DNA from: SZUA-38 sp965212525
GTDB taxonomy: Bacteria > Pseudomonadota > Gammaproteobacteria > Xanthomonadales > SZUA-38
Reading direction: 5' to 3'
Length of the DNA stretch: 64,000 nt
Assembly (NCBI GenBank): GCA_965212525.1
Contig: CBDBVC010000030.1
Span: 175,158-239,157, forward strand
Shown: positions 18,501-28,664 of the stretch, in pieces
How the letters are laid out: every line of letters begins with the position of its first letter
Position numbering within the stretch: the first letter of the stretch is position 1
Notes under the pieces: generated by a model
What the model was told of the DNA's origin: nothing
Databases searched by the model: none
Seen by the model: the letters and a program-made list of their open reading frames with translations, nothing else
Translations under genes and position numbers: made by a program

Positions 18501-18919
18501 AACTCATTTTCGATTCAGGACAAACCCCTTCCGATACGCTCCACCACTAGATTGCACAGTTATCGCCTAGCATCTGAATCAGATTCCTCGGAAAAACTAC
18601 ACATTTCGTACTCAGGTCTGAATTCGATAAGGAATCAATGATTTGAAACTATATTTCATTTAATTCGTTAAATACGGAAATTTATTCCATCTAAAATGAA
18701 TACTATCGAATCTAATTGACTTATCCCTGATCACTTAGCATATTTCTATTACGAACCCCTGGATTATTCGAAATCACCTCATGGTAAGTTGGTGTCGGTA
18801 ACACTGACAGTTTCCATAACTGAAATGTAACAAATCGCGCGATTGATGACAGGTGGTACTTGAGTCAATCAGACAGGTGTGCAGGCGATTTGTAGTCGGT
18901 CATCCGATCAGGGAGTGCA
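18501..18919. promoter_or_regulatory. A+T-rich intergenic region before the NspS-like gene; weak promoter candidate
   Basis: A 419-bp region with an A/T-rich core (about 18595-18760). At 18716-18721 is TTGACT, 17 bases before CATATT at 18739-18744, a moderate sigma-70-like promoter for the polyamine-sensor operon. The GGGAG before the ATG at 18920 is a good ribosome-binding site. No riboswitch or ORF recognised. Confidence 0.3.
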
Positions 18920-19969
18920 ATGCAGTTTCGTTCCATCATTTGTGTCGTCAGTGGCTTTCTTGTGATGCAGATTGCCTCGGGCACTGATGATGAGAAAGTC
19001 CTGAGACTGTTCAACTGGATGGAATTCATGCCGGAAAAAGTGCTTGAAGATTTCCAGAAGGAAACCGGCTATCAAATCAGGCAGATCTACTATGATTCTG
19101 AAGAACTCAAGGATGAGTTGATCTATGCCACGCAGGGAAAAGGCCTGGATCTGATGATTGGAAGCCGATTCAGCCTGATGCAATATCAGGAAATCGGCGG
19201 AATTCTGGCCAGCATTCCGGATGACAAATTCCCCAACAGATCAAACATCGACGAGAGGTGGCTGAAGAATTCACAGCCGCTGAAAGACATGGGTGTCCCG
19301 TATGCCTGGGGCACGCTGGGCATTATCTATCGATCAGACCTGGTAGATCAGCCTGTCACGAGTTGGCGCCAATTGTTGCAACCAACTGAGACTCATAGAA
19401 ACAAGATAATCATGCTGGATGATGTGCGTGATTCAATGTCTGCTGCCCTGTTGATGCTTGATTATTCCATCAATACAACTGCTCCAGAAGAAATCATGAA
19501 TGCAGGTCAGATATTGAGCAAGCAACGGGAGTATGTCAGAAAATATGAATACATTGATATCGACGAAGACTCTGAACTGTTAGTTTTTGATGTTCACATG
19601 ACCATTGGTTACAGCAGTGATGCATTGCATCTGCAGGAATATCATGACTCGATTGAATACGTGATTCCAGAGGAAGGCACGGCACTGTGGGCCGATTATA
19701 TTGCTGTATTCGAGGCCAGTGAAAACAAGGAGATGGCATACGCATTCATCAATTTCATCAATGAACCGGCAAGAGCGGCGTTCATCGCCGAAGAGCTGAG
19801 CGTGGCGTCGGCCAATGCGGCGGCAAGGAAGCACATGAGTCAGGAGCACCTGACGAATTCGTTAATCTACCCTCCAGAGACTATACAGGATAATGCGGAG
19901 TTGCTGCAGATCATAAACCCACGCGCTCAGAGTTTGTACAACATCATATTCTTGAACATTTCCAATTGA
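18920..19969 (+). CDS. nspS: PotD/NspS-like periplasmic polyamine-binding protein
   Basis: A 349-residue protein with signal peptide (MQFRSIICVVSGFLVMQIASG). The mature part starts KVLRLFNWMEFMPEKVLEDF, the entry strand and helix of PotD/PotF-type solute-binding proteins, with further family features (YDSEELKDELIYATQGKGLD, GVPYAWGTLGIIYRSD, VIPEEGTALWADYIAVFEA). No ABC permease or ATPase is nearby. Instead it is followed after 8 bp by a GGDEF-EAL protein with a periplasmic sensor domain. In Vibrio cholerae NspS, a PotD-like protein without a transporter, controls the adjacent MbaA; this pair has the same architecture. The symbol is given by analogy, and ligand specificity is unknown. Confidence 0.72.
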   Translation: MQFRSIICVVSGFLVMQIASGTDDEKVLRLFNWMEFMPEKVLEDFQKETGYQIRQIYYDSEELKDELIYATQGKGLDLMIGSRFSLMQYQEIGGILASIPDDKFPNRSNIDERWLKNSQPLKDMGVPYAWGTLGIIYRSDLVDQPVTSWRQLLQPTETHRNKIIMLDDVRDSMSAALLMLDYSINTTAPEEIMNAGQILSKQREYVRKYEYIDIDEDSELLVFDVHMTIGYSSDALHLQEYHDSIEYVIPEEGTALWADYIAVFEASENKEMAYAFINFINEPARAAFIAEELSVASANAAARKHMSQEHLTNSLIYPPETIQDNAELLQIINPRAQSLYNIIFLNISN

Positions 19970-19977
19970 ACTGAATT

Positions 19978-22446
19978 ATGCGGTTGAAGCAAAAAATATT
20001 TGGCCCATTGCTGCTGATCACCCTGATCCCGATGATCATCATTGGTGGGTTTGCATATTTTTATATTCGTACAACCACACAGCAAACCATATTGAGCAAT
20101 GTGACAGATGTCTCCCAGACTCTGATCCATGCAATTGAAAATCGGATAAGCACAGCAAAGGCCAATCTGAAATTGTTTGCCAATTCCAGGCTTCTGCAGG
20201 ATTACATCAGAAGAGGAGATGAACGATTTGGATTGCTTCAAAGCTCCCTGATCAGGCTGTTCATGAACTATCAAGATGTGCACCCTGATTATTTTTCAAT
20301 CATGCTGCTGGATGAGAATGGAGAAGTAGATACCTATGTTGACAGTCGCCCGGGGGCTTCAGACCCATACACTCACTCAAGCTTGATATCTGGAATATCA
20401 CTTAAAGACATCACGCCGGGTCAGGTGATTGAACAGATTGTTCATGATTCTGATCAAACAGATCCGATCATGAACCTGATCATCTCGATCGACCGTGCGT
20501 CGTCAGAGGTCAGTATTAATTCGCCTGACATTGAAGAGCAGTCGCACCTGGTATTGTCCATGTCACTGGTTTACGTCCAGGCAATTCTCGACACCCTCGC
20601 CTCAGAAAATTCGGGAATGCATCTCATCACAGATCGAACGGGACGAGTTCTCTATTCGAACCACGGATCATTTTCTCCTGATGAACTGAGCCCGAATGAG
20701 CTGACCCCAAATGACAGTGGGTACCATGAATATGTCGGACCTGGTAATCGATACGTCACGGTTATATCGACAATGAACTCGGGATTGACACTGTACTCCA
20801 TGGTTTCCATGAACCGGTTCGATGAATCAGCCAACACACTGGCCACCCGAATGCTGTTCGCTGTCCTTATGGTGATCGTGTTTATCCTGCTGATGAGTTT
20901 TTTCTACATAAAGCGAATCCTGCTCGATCCCATCTATCAATTGCGCTCACTGGTCACAGATATAGGCAATGGCGTGATGGATAGTGAACCCAGTATTCGA
21001 AACCGTGATGATGAATTGAGTGATCTGTCTCAATCGATATTTTCGATGCGAGAAAACATTCAGGCAAACAACAGGCAAATTGAAAAGCTGGCCTACTTTG
21101 ACACACTCACAGGGCTGCCAAATCGCGTTTCCTTCAAGATCCAGTTGAAAAAAACACTAGCGCTTTGCGCTCAAGCACAGCAGCAATGCGCCATCGTCTT
21201 TCTTGATCTGGATAATTTCAAATACGTCAATGACACACTGGGTCATGACGTGGGTGACAAGCTGCTCATCGAAGTTACCAACAGAATCAGAGCCTTATTG
21301 CAGGACAAGGAATATGAACAGAACAAGCAGACAGCCCCGGATCACCACGAATCTGTTCTGGTCAGGTTGGGTGGTGACGAGTTCACCTTGTTGATTACTG
21401 CAATACAAGACGTCGACAGATTGAATGTCCTGTTACAACAGCTGCTTGACTCAATTTCAACGCCATTCTTGATTGATGGAAATGAAATGATTGTTGGCGC
21501 AAGTATAGGCGTGTCCATGTTTCCGGATCATGGCAAATCCCCGAGTGAGCTATTGAAAAATGCAGACCTGGCCATGTATGAAGCCAAACGCAGTGGCAAG
21601 AACTGTTTCAGATATTTTTCTGAAGAAATCAGAGACAACGCCAATGAAAGCCAGGCCATGGAATCGGAACTCAGATTTGCCCTGGAACATGATGAGTTTT
21701 CACTGCATTTTCAACCAAGGTTACACACCGATGGAAGTGGCATTGATGGATTTGAAGCATTGATCCGATGGAACAATATCAATCTGGGTGAAGTTTCTCC
21801 ACGCTCTCTTATCCATCTTGCAGAATCCAATCTGCAAATCATACACATTGGTGACTGGGTGCTGGATCAAGCCTGCTCCAAGATGTCTCAATGGAAAGAG
21901 ATGGGTTTTGATGACATTTGCCTATCAATCAATATTTCTCCGATCCAAATACTTTCAGATGATTTTTACACGAAAATCAAATCTGCCATGCTGTGTCATG
22001 GCATTGATGGCAAGAACCTTGAACTTGAAGTTACCGAGACCAGTTTGCTGGAAGATGAACAACGCACCATCCAGGTATTGAATAAAATACGATCGCTTGG
22101 CGTTCGAATTTCTCTGGATGACTTTGGCACCGGCTATTCTTCATTGAGTAAATTGAGAATCCTGCCCATCGACATCATTAAAATTGATCGAAGTTTCATA
22201 AAGGACATTTCCACCAATTCCGATACAGCAAAAATTTTCGACACAATTATTAGATTATCGAGAACCCTTAACTTGAAAACAGTGGCAGAAGGCATCGAAA
22301 CCGAAGAACAACATCAGCAAGTGATGAGTGCACACTGTGATTTTGTTCAGGGTTATTATTATGCAAAACCGATGCCGGAACAGTTTGCAGACAAATTCCT
22401 GATTGGTTGCTCTTCAGAATCAGATCAACATTCTGTTGTGTCATGA
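19978..22446 (+). CDS. mbaA: MbaA-like membrane GGDEF-EAL protein
   Basis: An 822-residue protein: N-terminal membrane helix (about 10-30), a periplasmic sensor of about 255 residues, a second membrane helix (ATRMLFAVLMVIVFILLMSFFY, near 290-310), a HAMP-like linker, a GGDEF domain (intact GGDEF at about residue 464, FLDLDNFKYVND upstream) and an EAL domain with FEALIRW, INISPIQI, LEVTET, DDFGTGYSS, KIDRSF and GIETEEQ all present. Both cyclase and phosphodiesterase sites look intact. No RxxD inhibitory site stands five residues before GGDEF (HHES there). Together with the upstream binding protein it should turn a periplasmic polyamine signal into c-di-GMP control. The two genes are tightly spaced. 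Confidence 0.85.
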   Translation: MRLKQKIFGPLLLITLIPMIIIGGFAYFYIRTTTQQTILSNVTDVSQTLIHAIENRISTAKANLKLFANSRLLQDYIRRGDERFGLLQSSLIRLFMNYQDVHPDYFSIMLLDENGEVDTYVDSRPGASDPYTHSSLISGISLKDITPGQVIEQIVHDSDQTDPIMNLIISIDRASSEVSINSPDIEEQSHLVLSMSLVYVQAILDTLASENSGMHLITDRTGRVLYSNHGSFSPDELSPNELTPNDSGYHEYVGPGNRYVTVISTMNSGLTLYSMVSMNRFDESANTLATRMLFAVLMVIVFILLMSFFYIKRILLDPIYQLRSLVTDIGNGVMDSEPSIRNRDDELSDLSQSIFSMRENIQANNRQIEKLAYFDTLTGLPNRVSFKIQLKKTLALCAQAQQQCAIVFLDLDNFKYVNDTLGHDVGDKLLIEVTNRIRALLQDKEYEQNKQTAPDHHESVLVRLGGDEFTLLITAIQDVDRLNVLLQQLLDSISTPFLIDGNEMIVGASIGVSMFPDHGKSPSELLKNADLAMYEAKRSGKNCFRYFSEEIRDNANESQAMESELRFALEHDEFSLHFQPRLHTDGSGIDGFEALIRWNNINLGEVSPRSLIHLAESNLQIIHIGDWVLDQACSKMSQWKEMGFDDICLSINISPIQILSDDFYTKIKSAMLCHGIDGKNLELEVTETSLLEDEQRTIQVLNKIRSLGVRISLDDFGTGYSSLSKLRILPIDIIKIDRSFIKDISTNSDTAKIFDTIIRLSRTLNLKTVAEGIETEEQHQQVMSAHCDFVQGYYYAKPMPEQFADKFLIGCSSESDQHSVVS

Positions 22447-22753
22447 CCCGGCTTGTGACTACAGCATTGTGATTCAGCGAATGGACACCTGAGCCCGGAC
22501 AAGTTCTAAACAACAATCCTGCCCACTAACTGAGATGTCCCTGAATCGTGAAGAGCATTTCCCATCATTCAATTTCACGGTAATGATGGACGTTATTGCA
22601 GAGTTTTTTTGTTGTCTGCTCCCTTTTCGATCCCTGAATTCTCCTCAATCGCGACCTCAAACCTGAATCTGACTGGCCACAGGCCAAGATTTGGTCTACG
22701 CTCAAAATGTATCCGGGCCTGGTGAGCCCGGATTCAGGTGAAGCAATCCCACA
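22447..22753. other. Intergenic region (307 bp) after the MbaA-like gene
   Basis: I see no convincing ORF, hairpin with T-run or regulatory motif here. The segment is moderately A/T-rich around 22560-22620. A short stretch before 22754 lacks a Shine-Dalgarno for the downstream cyclase. Confidence 0.4.
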
Positions 22754-24016
22754 ATGACGACAGCGAGCAACGAGAGCGATCGGCTCCGGAAATCGGTGAT
22801 GAAATACACCCGATGGGCGGCGCTCGCCTACCACATTCCCGTGGTGGCAGCCTATCTTGCACTCATACTCGGCCTGGCCCGATACGAGTTACTGGACATG
22901 ATGGCGATTCACGCTGCAATCCTCATCAACTCGACCTTCTTTATCATCCTTGTGAAACGAAAGCGAGAGATCACCAAAAGTGATGTCGACTTTCAGCTGC
23001 TGGTACAAATCAGCATCTGGCTCATGATTGTCACTGCCTGGTTTCTCATCATGGATGACCTCAGAATCCTCATCCTGTTTGCCTCGGTGCTGGCACTCTT
23101 TTTTGTCTTCGTTCAGACCGAGTTCCTGCTGTCACTCGGCGCAATCCTGCTGGTTTCTCTCGTCTACCTGCTGGTTGCCTATATCGGCATCAACCACCTC
23201 GGTCAGGCGGGTCAGTTCGGTCGCGAACTTCTTTATGTTCTGGTCTTCATGCCGGTTTCGGCATTTGTCGCCTATCAGGCCTACACCCTGCGTCAGCAAC
23301 ACCGTGAGATCAGACTTTCGGCAAAGCGCCAACTGCTGCACGAAGAGCGCGAGCGTGCGCAGCAGGCAGAACTCGTTACCCTGCAGCAGGCCGACATACA
23401 GAAGGAAAAACTCGTTGCTGAACGTACGGCACAACTGGCGGCTGCAAACAGGGAGCTGATGGCGCTGGCCACCCGCGATCCTCTGACCAATCTCGCCAAT
23501 CGCCGCCATCTTGATGAACTCGCCGAGCAGGAGTGGCGTCGTAGCGCGAGATTCGGGCGACCCATTTCGATACTCATGATCGATATCGACGACTTCAAGC
23601 AATACAACGACAGCGTGGGCCATCAGGCCGGCGATGAATGCCTGGTGGCCGTGGCGGCAGTGCTGATGGAAAACGGACAGCGGCCGGGTGATGTCGTTGC
23701 TCGCTACGGTGGCGAGGAATTTCTCACCCTCCTGTCGGAAACAGATGCAGACACCGCTGCCCATCAGGCGGAACGAATCAGATGGGCCGTTGAAGCACTC
23801 GGCATTGAACACCCCGGACTGGATTCCGCGGCCACCGTCTCGGTTAGCATTGGTGTGGCCAGTGAGGTCGCCAGCGAACAGGGATCATGGAAACAACTGG
23901 TCAGCCTGGCCGATGACGCACTCTACCAGGCCAAGGCCAAGGGAAAGAACAGGGTGCACGTGTCGGGCAACCAGAAACATGTTGAGGACACCCATCATTC
24001 GAGATCATCAAATTGA
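22754..24016 (+). CDS. Membrane diguanylate cyclase (GGEEF)
   Basis: A 420-residue protein: about six hydrophobic segments within residues 15-185, an alpha-helical coiled coil of about 60 residues (QQHREIRLSAKRQLLHEERE onward), and a C-terminal GGDEF-family domain with LMIDIDDFKQYNDSVGHQ and an active site ARYGGEEFLTLL. Five residues before it stands R-P-G-D, a canonical RxxD inhibitory site, so product inhibition by c-di-GMP is likely. It synthesises c-di-GMP from GTP. The N-terminus resembles membrane 7TMR-like sensor domains. It lies 307 bp downstream of the MbaA-like gene and is probably independent. No Shine-Dalgarno is obvious. Confidence 0.87.
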   Translation: MTTASNESDRLRKSVMKYTRWAALAYHIPVVAAYLALILGLARYELLDMMAIHAAILINSTFFIILVKRKREITKSDVDFQLLVQISIWLMIVTAWFLIMDDLRILILFASVLALFFVFVQTEFLLSLGAILLVSLVYLLVAYIGINHLGQAGQFGRELLYVLVFMPVSAFVAYQAYTLRQQHREIRLSAKRQLLHEERERAQQAELVTLQQADIQKEKLVAERTAQLAAANRELMALATRDPLTNLANRRHLDELAEQEWRRSARFGRPISILMIDIDDFKQYNDSVGHQAGDECLVAVAAVLMENGQRPGDVVARYGGEEFLTLLSETDADTAAHQAERIRWAVEALGIEHPGLDSAATVSVSIGVASEVASEQGSWKQLVSLADDALYQAKAKGKNRVHVSGNQKHVEDTHHSRSSN

Positions 24017-24074
24017 TGGGTGTCCTTCATCTGTATTAGCTGTTTATCAGCGATATTTCGCCAATCAGTGCAGA

Positions 24075-24828
24075 CTAAAATTGTAGCTCGGCACCAAGTT
24101 CTGTCGCGAGTTCTTCCATCATGTGGCTGATCTGCGCGATCAACTCAGCCTGATGCGTCTCGCTCAGATCGGTTGCCACGGCTCTCATCGCCGCCAGCTG
24201 GCAGAGCGCGTGATTCACCTCGTCGAATGGCACATGGCCCGAATGATAAAGACCACTTTCGACCGGTTTATTACAGATTTGCCGTGAATCGATGGCACGT
24301 TTCAGAAACGACGCGTGAATTTCCTCAACCAGCCAGGGCGTGGGCTCGGGGTTGAGTACGGCGGTGATCCAGGGGGTTGGGTCAGGGCCCAGTTTGCTCA
24401 CCATCCAGGGCGAATGCTTCACGATTCGATGATCACCTCGCGTGATGACCCACAGCCCTGACTCAGCCACTTCAAGTACGTAGCCAGTCCGCTCGAGTGA
24501 CTCGCTCGCCGAGGCAAACAGCTGCTCGGCCAACTGCCCTGCCCGATCCGTTCGCAGCTGTATTGCAGTGTTTGACAGTGCCTGCAACAGCGCCAGATCC
24601 GAGGCTTGCTCGTTCGGCAGCCAGGGTTCCGGGTCGGGCTCCTGTACTGCCTGCCAGGCAAACTTGCTCAGGGTCAGGATAGGCATGCATTGCCGCTCAC
24701 CCCTATCAATCCTGCCACTCTCATTCAGATCCACCCAATGGCACAGCTCGGCTGCATCGACAGGGTTAGAGACGCTCAACGCCACAGATCAAGATGGCAG
24801 ATAACTTCAGGTGTAGTCCTTTCATCAT
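24075..24828 (-). pseudogene. Exported hypothetical protein with PxPW repeats, frameshifted in signal peptide
   Basis: The 236-residue reading from a GTG at 24785 has a truncated signal-like start. Upstream, ATG 24828, preceded by GAGGAA, begins MMKGLHLKLSAILIC in another frame and stops at once, as if one base were inserted near 24785. Joined, the frames give a complete signal peptide followed by AELCHWVDLNESGRIDRGER. The mature part holds three short [DE]PxPW repeats (PDPEPWL, PDPTPWI, PEPTPWL) around residues 52, 133 and 144. It has no known family. The protein is likely exported. It may be a damaged gene or a sequencing error. Confidence 0.6.
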
Positions 24829-25045
24829 TCATTTCCTCATCCAGTTGAAGTGTCACCGCGAATATTCGCGATGGTAATGTCTATGAATGACGACCGACTG
24901 GAAACCGAACAGACCGCTGTAATTTTGCCATCCCTGGGCATAATAGTGTTCATCGTGTCTCATCAGTGGTAACAAATCCCGCTGATGGCCGTTAGCATTC
25001 AGAACCATTAAAAAAGCACGAGTGCGACGGGCGAGACGGAGAACA

Positions 25046-25908
25046 ATGAGGATGGCGATTAACAGACTGAATTTTCTGACAACACTGATCCTGATGGTGG
25101 TGTGCTCACTGTCACTAGCTGAAACCGGGCCTGAGGCCCACGTCTGACAAGACCATTGGCGACACCGAACTCAGCACCTATGTCTTCTACCCGGAAGATT
25201 TTGATCCAGGCAAGAAACATGCGGCCATCGTCATCTTTCACGGCGGCGGCTGGTCCATGGGCGAAGCCTCCTGGGGGTTTGGCCTGGCCAAGCATTTCGC
25301 TGACAAGGGCATGATCGCACTCTCGGCCCAGTACCGCTTGCAGCAGGACAATGAGATTACACCAGTGGAATCCATGGCCGATGCCCGCAGCGTGATTCGC
25401 TGGATGCGTGAGCATGCTGACAGGCTGGGTATTGATCGCGACCGCATCGCTGCTTATGGGTGGTCGGCCGGGGCCCGACCTGGCGGCATCGGCAGCTGTG
25501 TTCAATCACGACGATGAGTCGGAAACCTACTCTTCTGCACCCAACGCGCTGGCACTGTATTCACCCGCGCTGTCGCTGATGCTGTACGAGGGCTTTGACA
25601 GTCGACTTGGCGGCAAGGCCAGCACCATTGATATCTCACCCGCAGAACACGTTCGTGAAAACCTGCCGCCGTCGATCATCGTCATCGGTCGAACAGACAC
25701 CGTTACCCCGCTGTCAGGTGCTCAGCTCTATCACGACAACATGCTCAAACACGGCAACCGCTCGGAGCTGCACGTGTACGAGGGCGTCGGTCACCTGTTC
25801 ACGCCCTCAACCGAACCCGACGACGACTGGCCCAATCCAGATCCGGAAAAGCGTCAGCAGGCGCTGGACGAGATTGATCGCTTTCTGTCCTCGCTGGGGT
25901 ATTTCTAG
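25046..25908 (+). pseudogene. Secreted alpha/beta hydrolase broken by two frameshifts
   Basis: Three consecutive readings in different frames together make one alpha/beta hydrolase. ATG 25046 gives a signal peptide (NFLTTLILMVVCSLSLA) and ends at a stop near 25147. The second frame has the oxyanion HGGGW (FHGGGWSMGEASWGF) and the nucleophile elbow GWSAG, and is lost near 25475. The third contains the acid residue in RTDTVTP and the His in VGHLF, ending SSLGYF. Each switch is equivalent to one inserted base, near GGG and GGGG runs. This is an esterase/lipase-like BD-FAE fold with all catalytic elements present. Function is lost as read, unless the shifts are sequencing errors. Confidence 0.75.
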
Positions 25909-26016
25909 TCCCCAGCACTGCAAGGGTCTAATCGACCATGCCGACAAAATCACCGCGCTCGAACAGCCACTGCCCGCCAGCCTCATGCATGGTGATCCTG
26001 AAAATCAGCTCCGGTA

Positions 26017-26819
26017 TCACCCCAGCTCTCGATGTTGCCGCCTGACCAGCATCGTCACTTCAGTATCGTTGCTGTATTCACCTTCCAGAAAGGTCAGTGA
26101 CTGTGGCAGCATCATCTCCAGCCGTTGCCTGACTGAGCTCAGGTTTTCCTCAGGCGTGTTCCACTCTTCCCGGAACTGGCTTGCCTCTTCCTCAGTGTGC
26201 ATACTCAAAATGAGTTCCAGATCATCACCAGCACGGGCTTTGTCCAGTTTCGATAATGCACTCATCTGTGCGGCACCATTGTTCTCCAGTGGTTTGCCGG
26301 GCGCCTTTGCCATCACATCGCTCTTGAACGCAACCTCGAGTGACCAGCTGGATCCACTCGCCGTGTTCACAGGCTTCTGAGTACTCACTTCACAGGCCAC
26401 CCGCTGCTCGGTGTTTTCCGTACAGCTGGCTGACAACGAACCTTTCTCGCCAAAAATCTGTCCGGAGGAATCAATATATTGCACACCACCAATTGACGCA
26501 TTCAACTGAACCACACCATCGGGCTTGATCACCAGTGACAGATAGTCCTCGGCTGCAGCCGGGTCATTGAGTGGCCACCGCATAGGGGTCATTGGCCTCG
26601 GGCAATGGCTTCACGGTCAGGTACCGTCTTGGTCAACATCACATAGGTGTTGAAACTCTGAACGTCACTGCGATCGCGAATTCTGAAGGCCGAAACTTCG
26701 GCAAAATCCTGCGTGGCGCCGTCCAGCGTGAAATTTCCCTGCGATGCCCCTGCCTGCGCGTGCAGACCGAATAAAAACATACTGGCTACAAGACAGCCTG
26801 TGGTTTGAAATCTATTCAT
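26017..26819 (-). pseudogene. Exported hypothetical protein, split by a frameshift
   Basis: Two minus-strand readings overlap at 26589-26592. The first, from ATG 26819 (GGGAGAAG upstream), has a signal peptide (MNRFQTTGCLVASMFLFGLHAQA) and a start of a beta-rich domain (NFTLDGATQDFAEVSAFRIRD, VMLTKTVPD). The second begins in another frame and continues with DYLSLVIKPDGVVQLNASIG and a C-terminal amphipathic region. Together they look like one exported protein of about 265 residues, with the break equivalent to one missing base. A TGA/ATG overlap could instead be real coupling, but the second part has no signal of its own. Function unrecognised. Confidence 0.5.
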
Positions 26820-27040
26820 TTGCTTCTCCCCCTGGAATTACCCATATGAATCTTAAATGCATTGCCCACCACCGATTGCAACACAGCCAAACGGTTACCA
26901 CCAGCATTCGGCAGCAGTCCCTCTAATAAATGTGGAAGATCGAGCAAACGAACAACACAGCAACAACCAAGCATCGTATTCCCAATTCGGGACACCCACA
27001 TACGCAATTCGGCGCAATTCGGGACATATATGAACGCCCC

Positions 27041-27290
27041 AAATCCATCAAGTTATTCTGGCACGATCAAAAACGGTTACTGACATATATCCGGCCTGTT
27101 TGTGAGGCATGAGTGACCTTCTGGCCTTTGATGAGATCCGTGCCTGGCTTTGCTTATCACCCACAGGGTCTCGAGGACCGTGTCCAAAATCAGTCTAAAG
27201 CCAGGCCGGGTTACCTGTTTGTTCATCATGCACGCTAACTTGATTGGTGGGGTTTCTCCTTATCTTACTTGTCTCGTTAAATGCTTAACT
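27041..27290 (-). ncRNA. Candidate IS110 seek/bridge RNA region (damaged copy)
   Basis: The non-coding segment downstream of the transposase in the inverted element is conserved with the same segment of the intact copy (35636-35880), including a 10-bp stem formed by GCCTGGCTTT and AAAGCCAGGC, with internal-loop differences between copies. IS1111-subgroup elements encode their guide (seek) RNA in this position; for other IS110 elements the bridge RNA lies upstream. Transcription is not shown. Assignment is by position, conservation and foldability. Confidence 0.5.
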
Positions 27291-27294
27291 CATA

Positions 27295-28331
27295 TCAGCG
27301 ACAACTGAGCGCAACCTCTGGCCGATACGACTCACCCCGTGACAGCATGGCCCAGATGATGCGAACCATCTTGTGCGCCACTGCCACGCAGGCTATATGC
27401 TTGCCGCGTCGCTCCGCAATGCGATCAGCAAACCGCTTCAGCGGTTCCTCCTTGTCCTTGTACAGGTACACGATGGTTCGGGCACAGTGGATCAACAGGG
27501 TCCGCAAGTATCGGTCACCGCGCTTGGAGATGCCCTGATTAACGATCTTGCTGCCACTGGCCTGATGCTTGGGTACCAGCCCGATCCAGGCCGCCATGCC
27601 CCGTCCACTACTGAACTGTCGGGCATTGCCCACCTGGCTGACCAGGGCAGACGCTGTCAGCCAACCCATGCCAGGGATATCCCGCAGTTGATGATAGCCC
27701 GACTGCTCACGCGCCAGTTCGGTGATTGAGTGTTCAACCGGATTCGACTCGCTCATTCAGGTCAACCAGCTCTTCCATCAGCGTGAGCAGGATGCGGCGA
27801 CATGGCAGGGTCAGCTCATTGTCAGCATCCTCTATAAGCAAGGGCAGCTCATTCAACAAGGCATGTCGCCCAGGCTTGATCAGCAGCCCATAGTCACTGA
27901 GGATGGCGCGGATCTGATTGACCAGGGCGGTTCGATCCCGTACCCAGCGTTGTCTCACACGATGCAGGGTCTGGATGTCCTGTTGTTCGATGGATTTGAT
28001 CGGCACAAAGTGAATGCCTGGCCGAAGAGACGCCTCGGCGATGGCCAGGGCATCGTGATGGTCATTCTTGTTGCCTTTAAGGAACGGTTTGACGTGTTGC
28101 GGTGCAATCAGCTTGACCTTGAAGCCATGAGATTGAAACGTTCGACCCCAGTAAGTGGCGGAGTAACACGACTCCATCACAATGCAAATCGGGGTGCAGC
28201 TGAAGAACCGTCTCAACCAGCTTTGCTCGTTGCACGCGTTTGTTGCTGACCACCTTGTGATGTGCATTCAGTGCACACAATTGAAAGACATTTTTTGCCA
28301 GATCGATGCTGAGTAAACTACACTGTTTCAT
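27295..28331 (-). pseudogene. IS110-family transposase, two frameshifts
   Basis: Reads in three pieces on the minus strand: residues starting MKQCSLLSIDLAKNVFQLCA (from 28331), an interior piece with the DEDD-type RuvC-like region (FLKGNKNDHHDALAIAEASL), and a C-terminal piece with the Tnp_20 domain (IPGMGWLTASALVSQVGNAR). Against the intact copy at 34596 there is one extra T near 28195 and one extra C near 27740. Otherwise the sequences match closely. Not expected to be active unless the insertions are sequencing errors. Confidence 0.9.
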
Positions 28332-28664
28332 GATGAATGCCTCCTTTGGGTTACTTGTGGTATCAACAACAAGTATGGCGCATTGTGACGCCGTTATAAG
28401 GGGGCGTTCATCACATCACCCACATTTCAGAGATCCCTTTCCCATTTCGGGACACCCACAATTCACAGGCCGAATTAGCCGTTACTGAGCCCTGTTTGCC
28501 AGAGTCAATCACCCGGTCAGCCTCACTGGCTATGCTGCAACAACAAATCCCAGGCAAACCGTAAGGCATTGTTATCAAAGTAAAAATAACTTCATAACAA
28601 CTCGAAAAGGACTTTTTGGCACCGCCTGCAGCCATGGTGACCCTGACACAACAGGAGAACCACC

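Larger units (their letters stand above)
27020..28424 (-). mobile_element. IS110-family (IS1111-like) insertion sequence, damaged copy
   Basis: About 1.4 kb, near-identical in sequence and in ends to the plus-strand element at 34503-35903 but inverted. Conserved boundaries run from the motif TGTGGGTG before GAACGCCCCC to GGGGCGTTC...GTCCCG at the other side. GAACGCCCC/GGGGCGTTC is a subterminal inverted repeat set inside the ends, as in the IS1111 subgroup. The transposase has two single-base insertions relative to the intact copy. The short flank is upstream of the transposase and the long, conserved non-coding flank is downstream. Uninterrupted copies of the target-like motif lie on either side. 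Confidence 0.85.
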
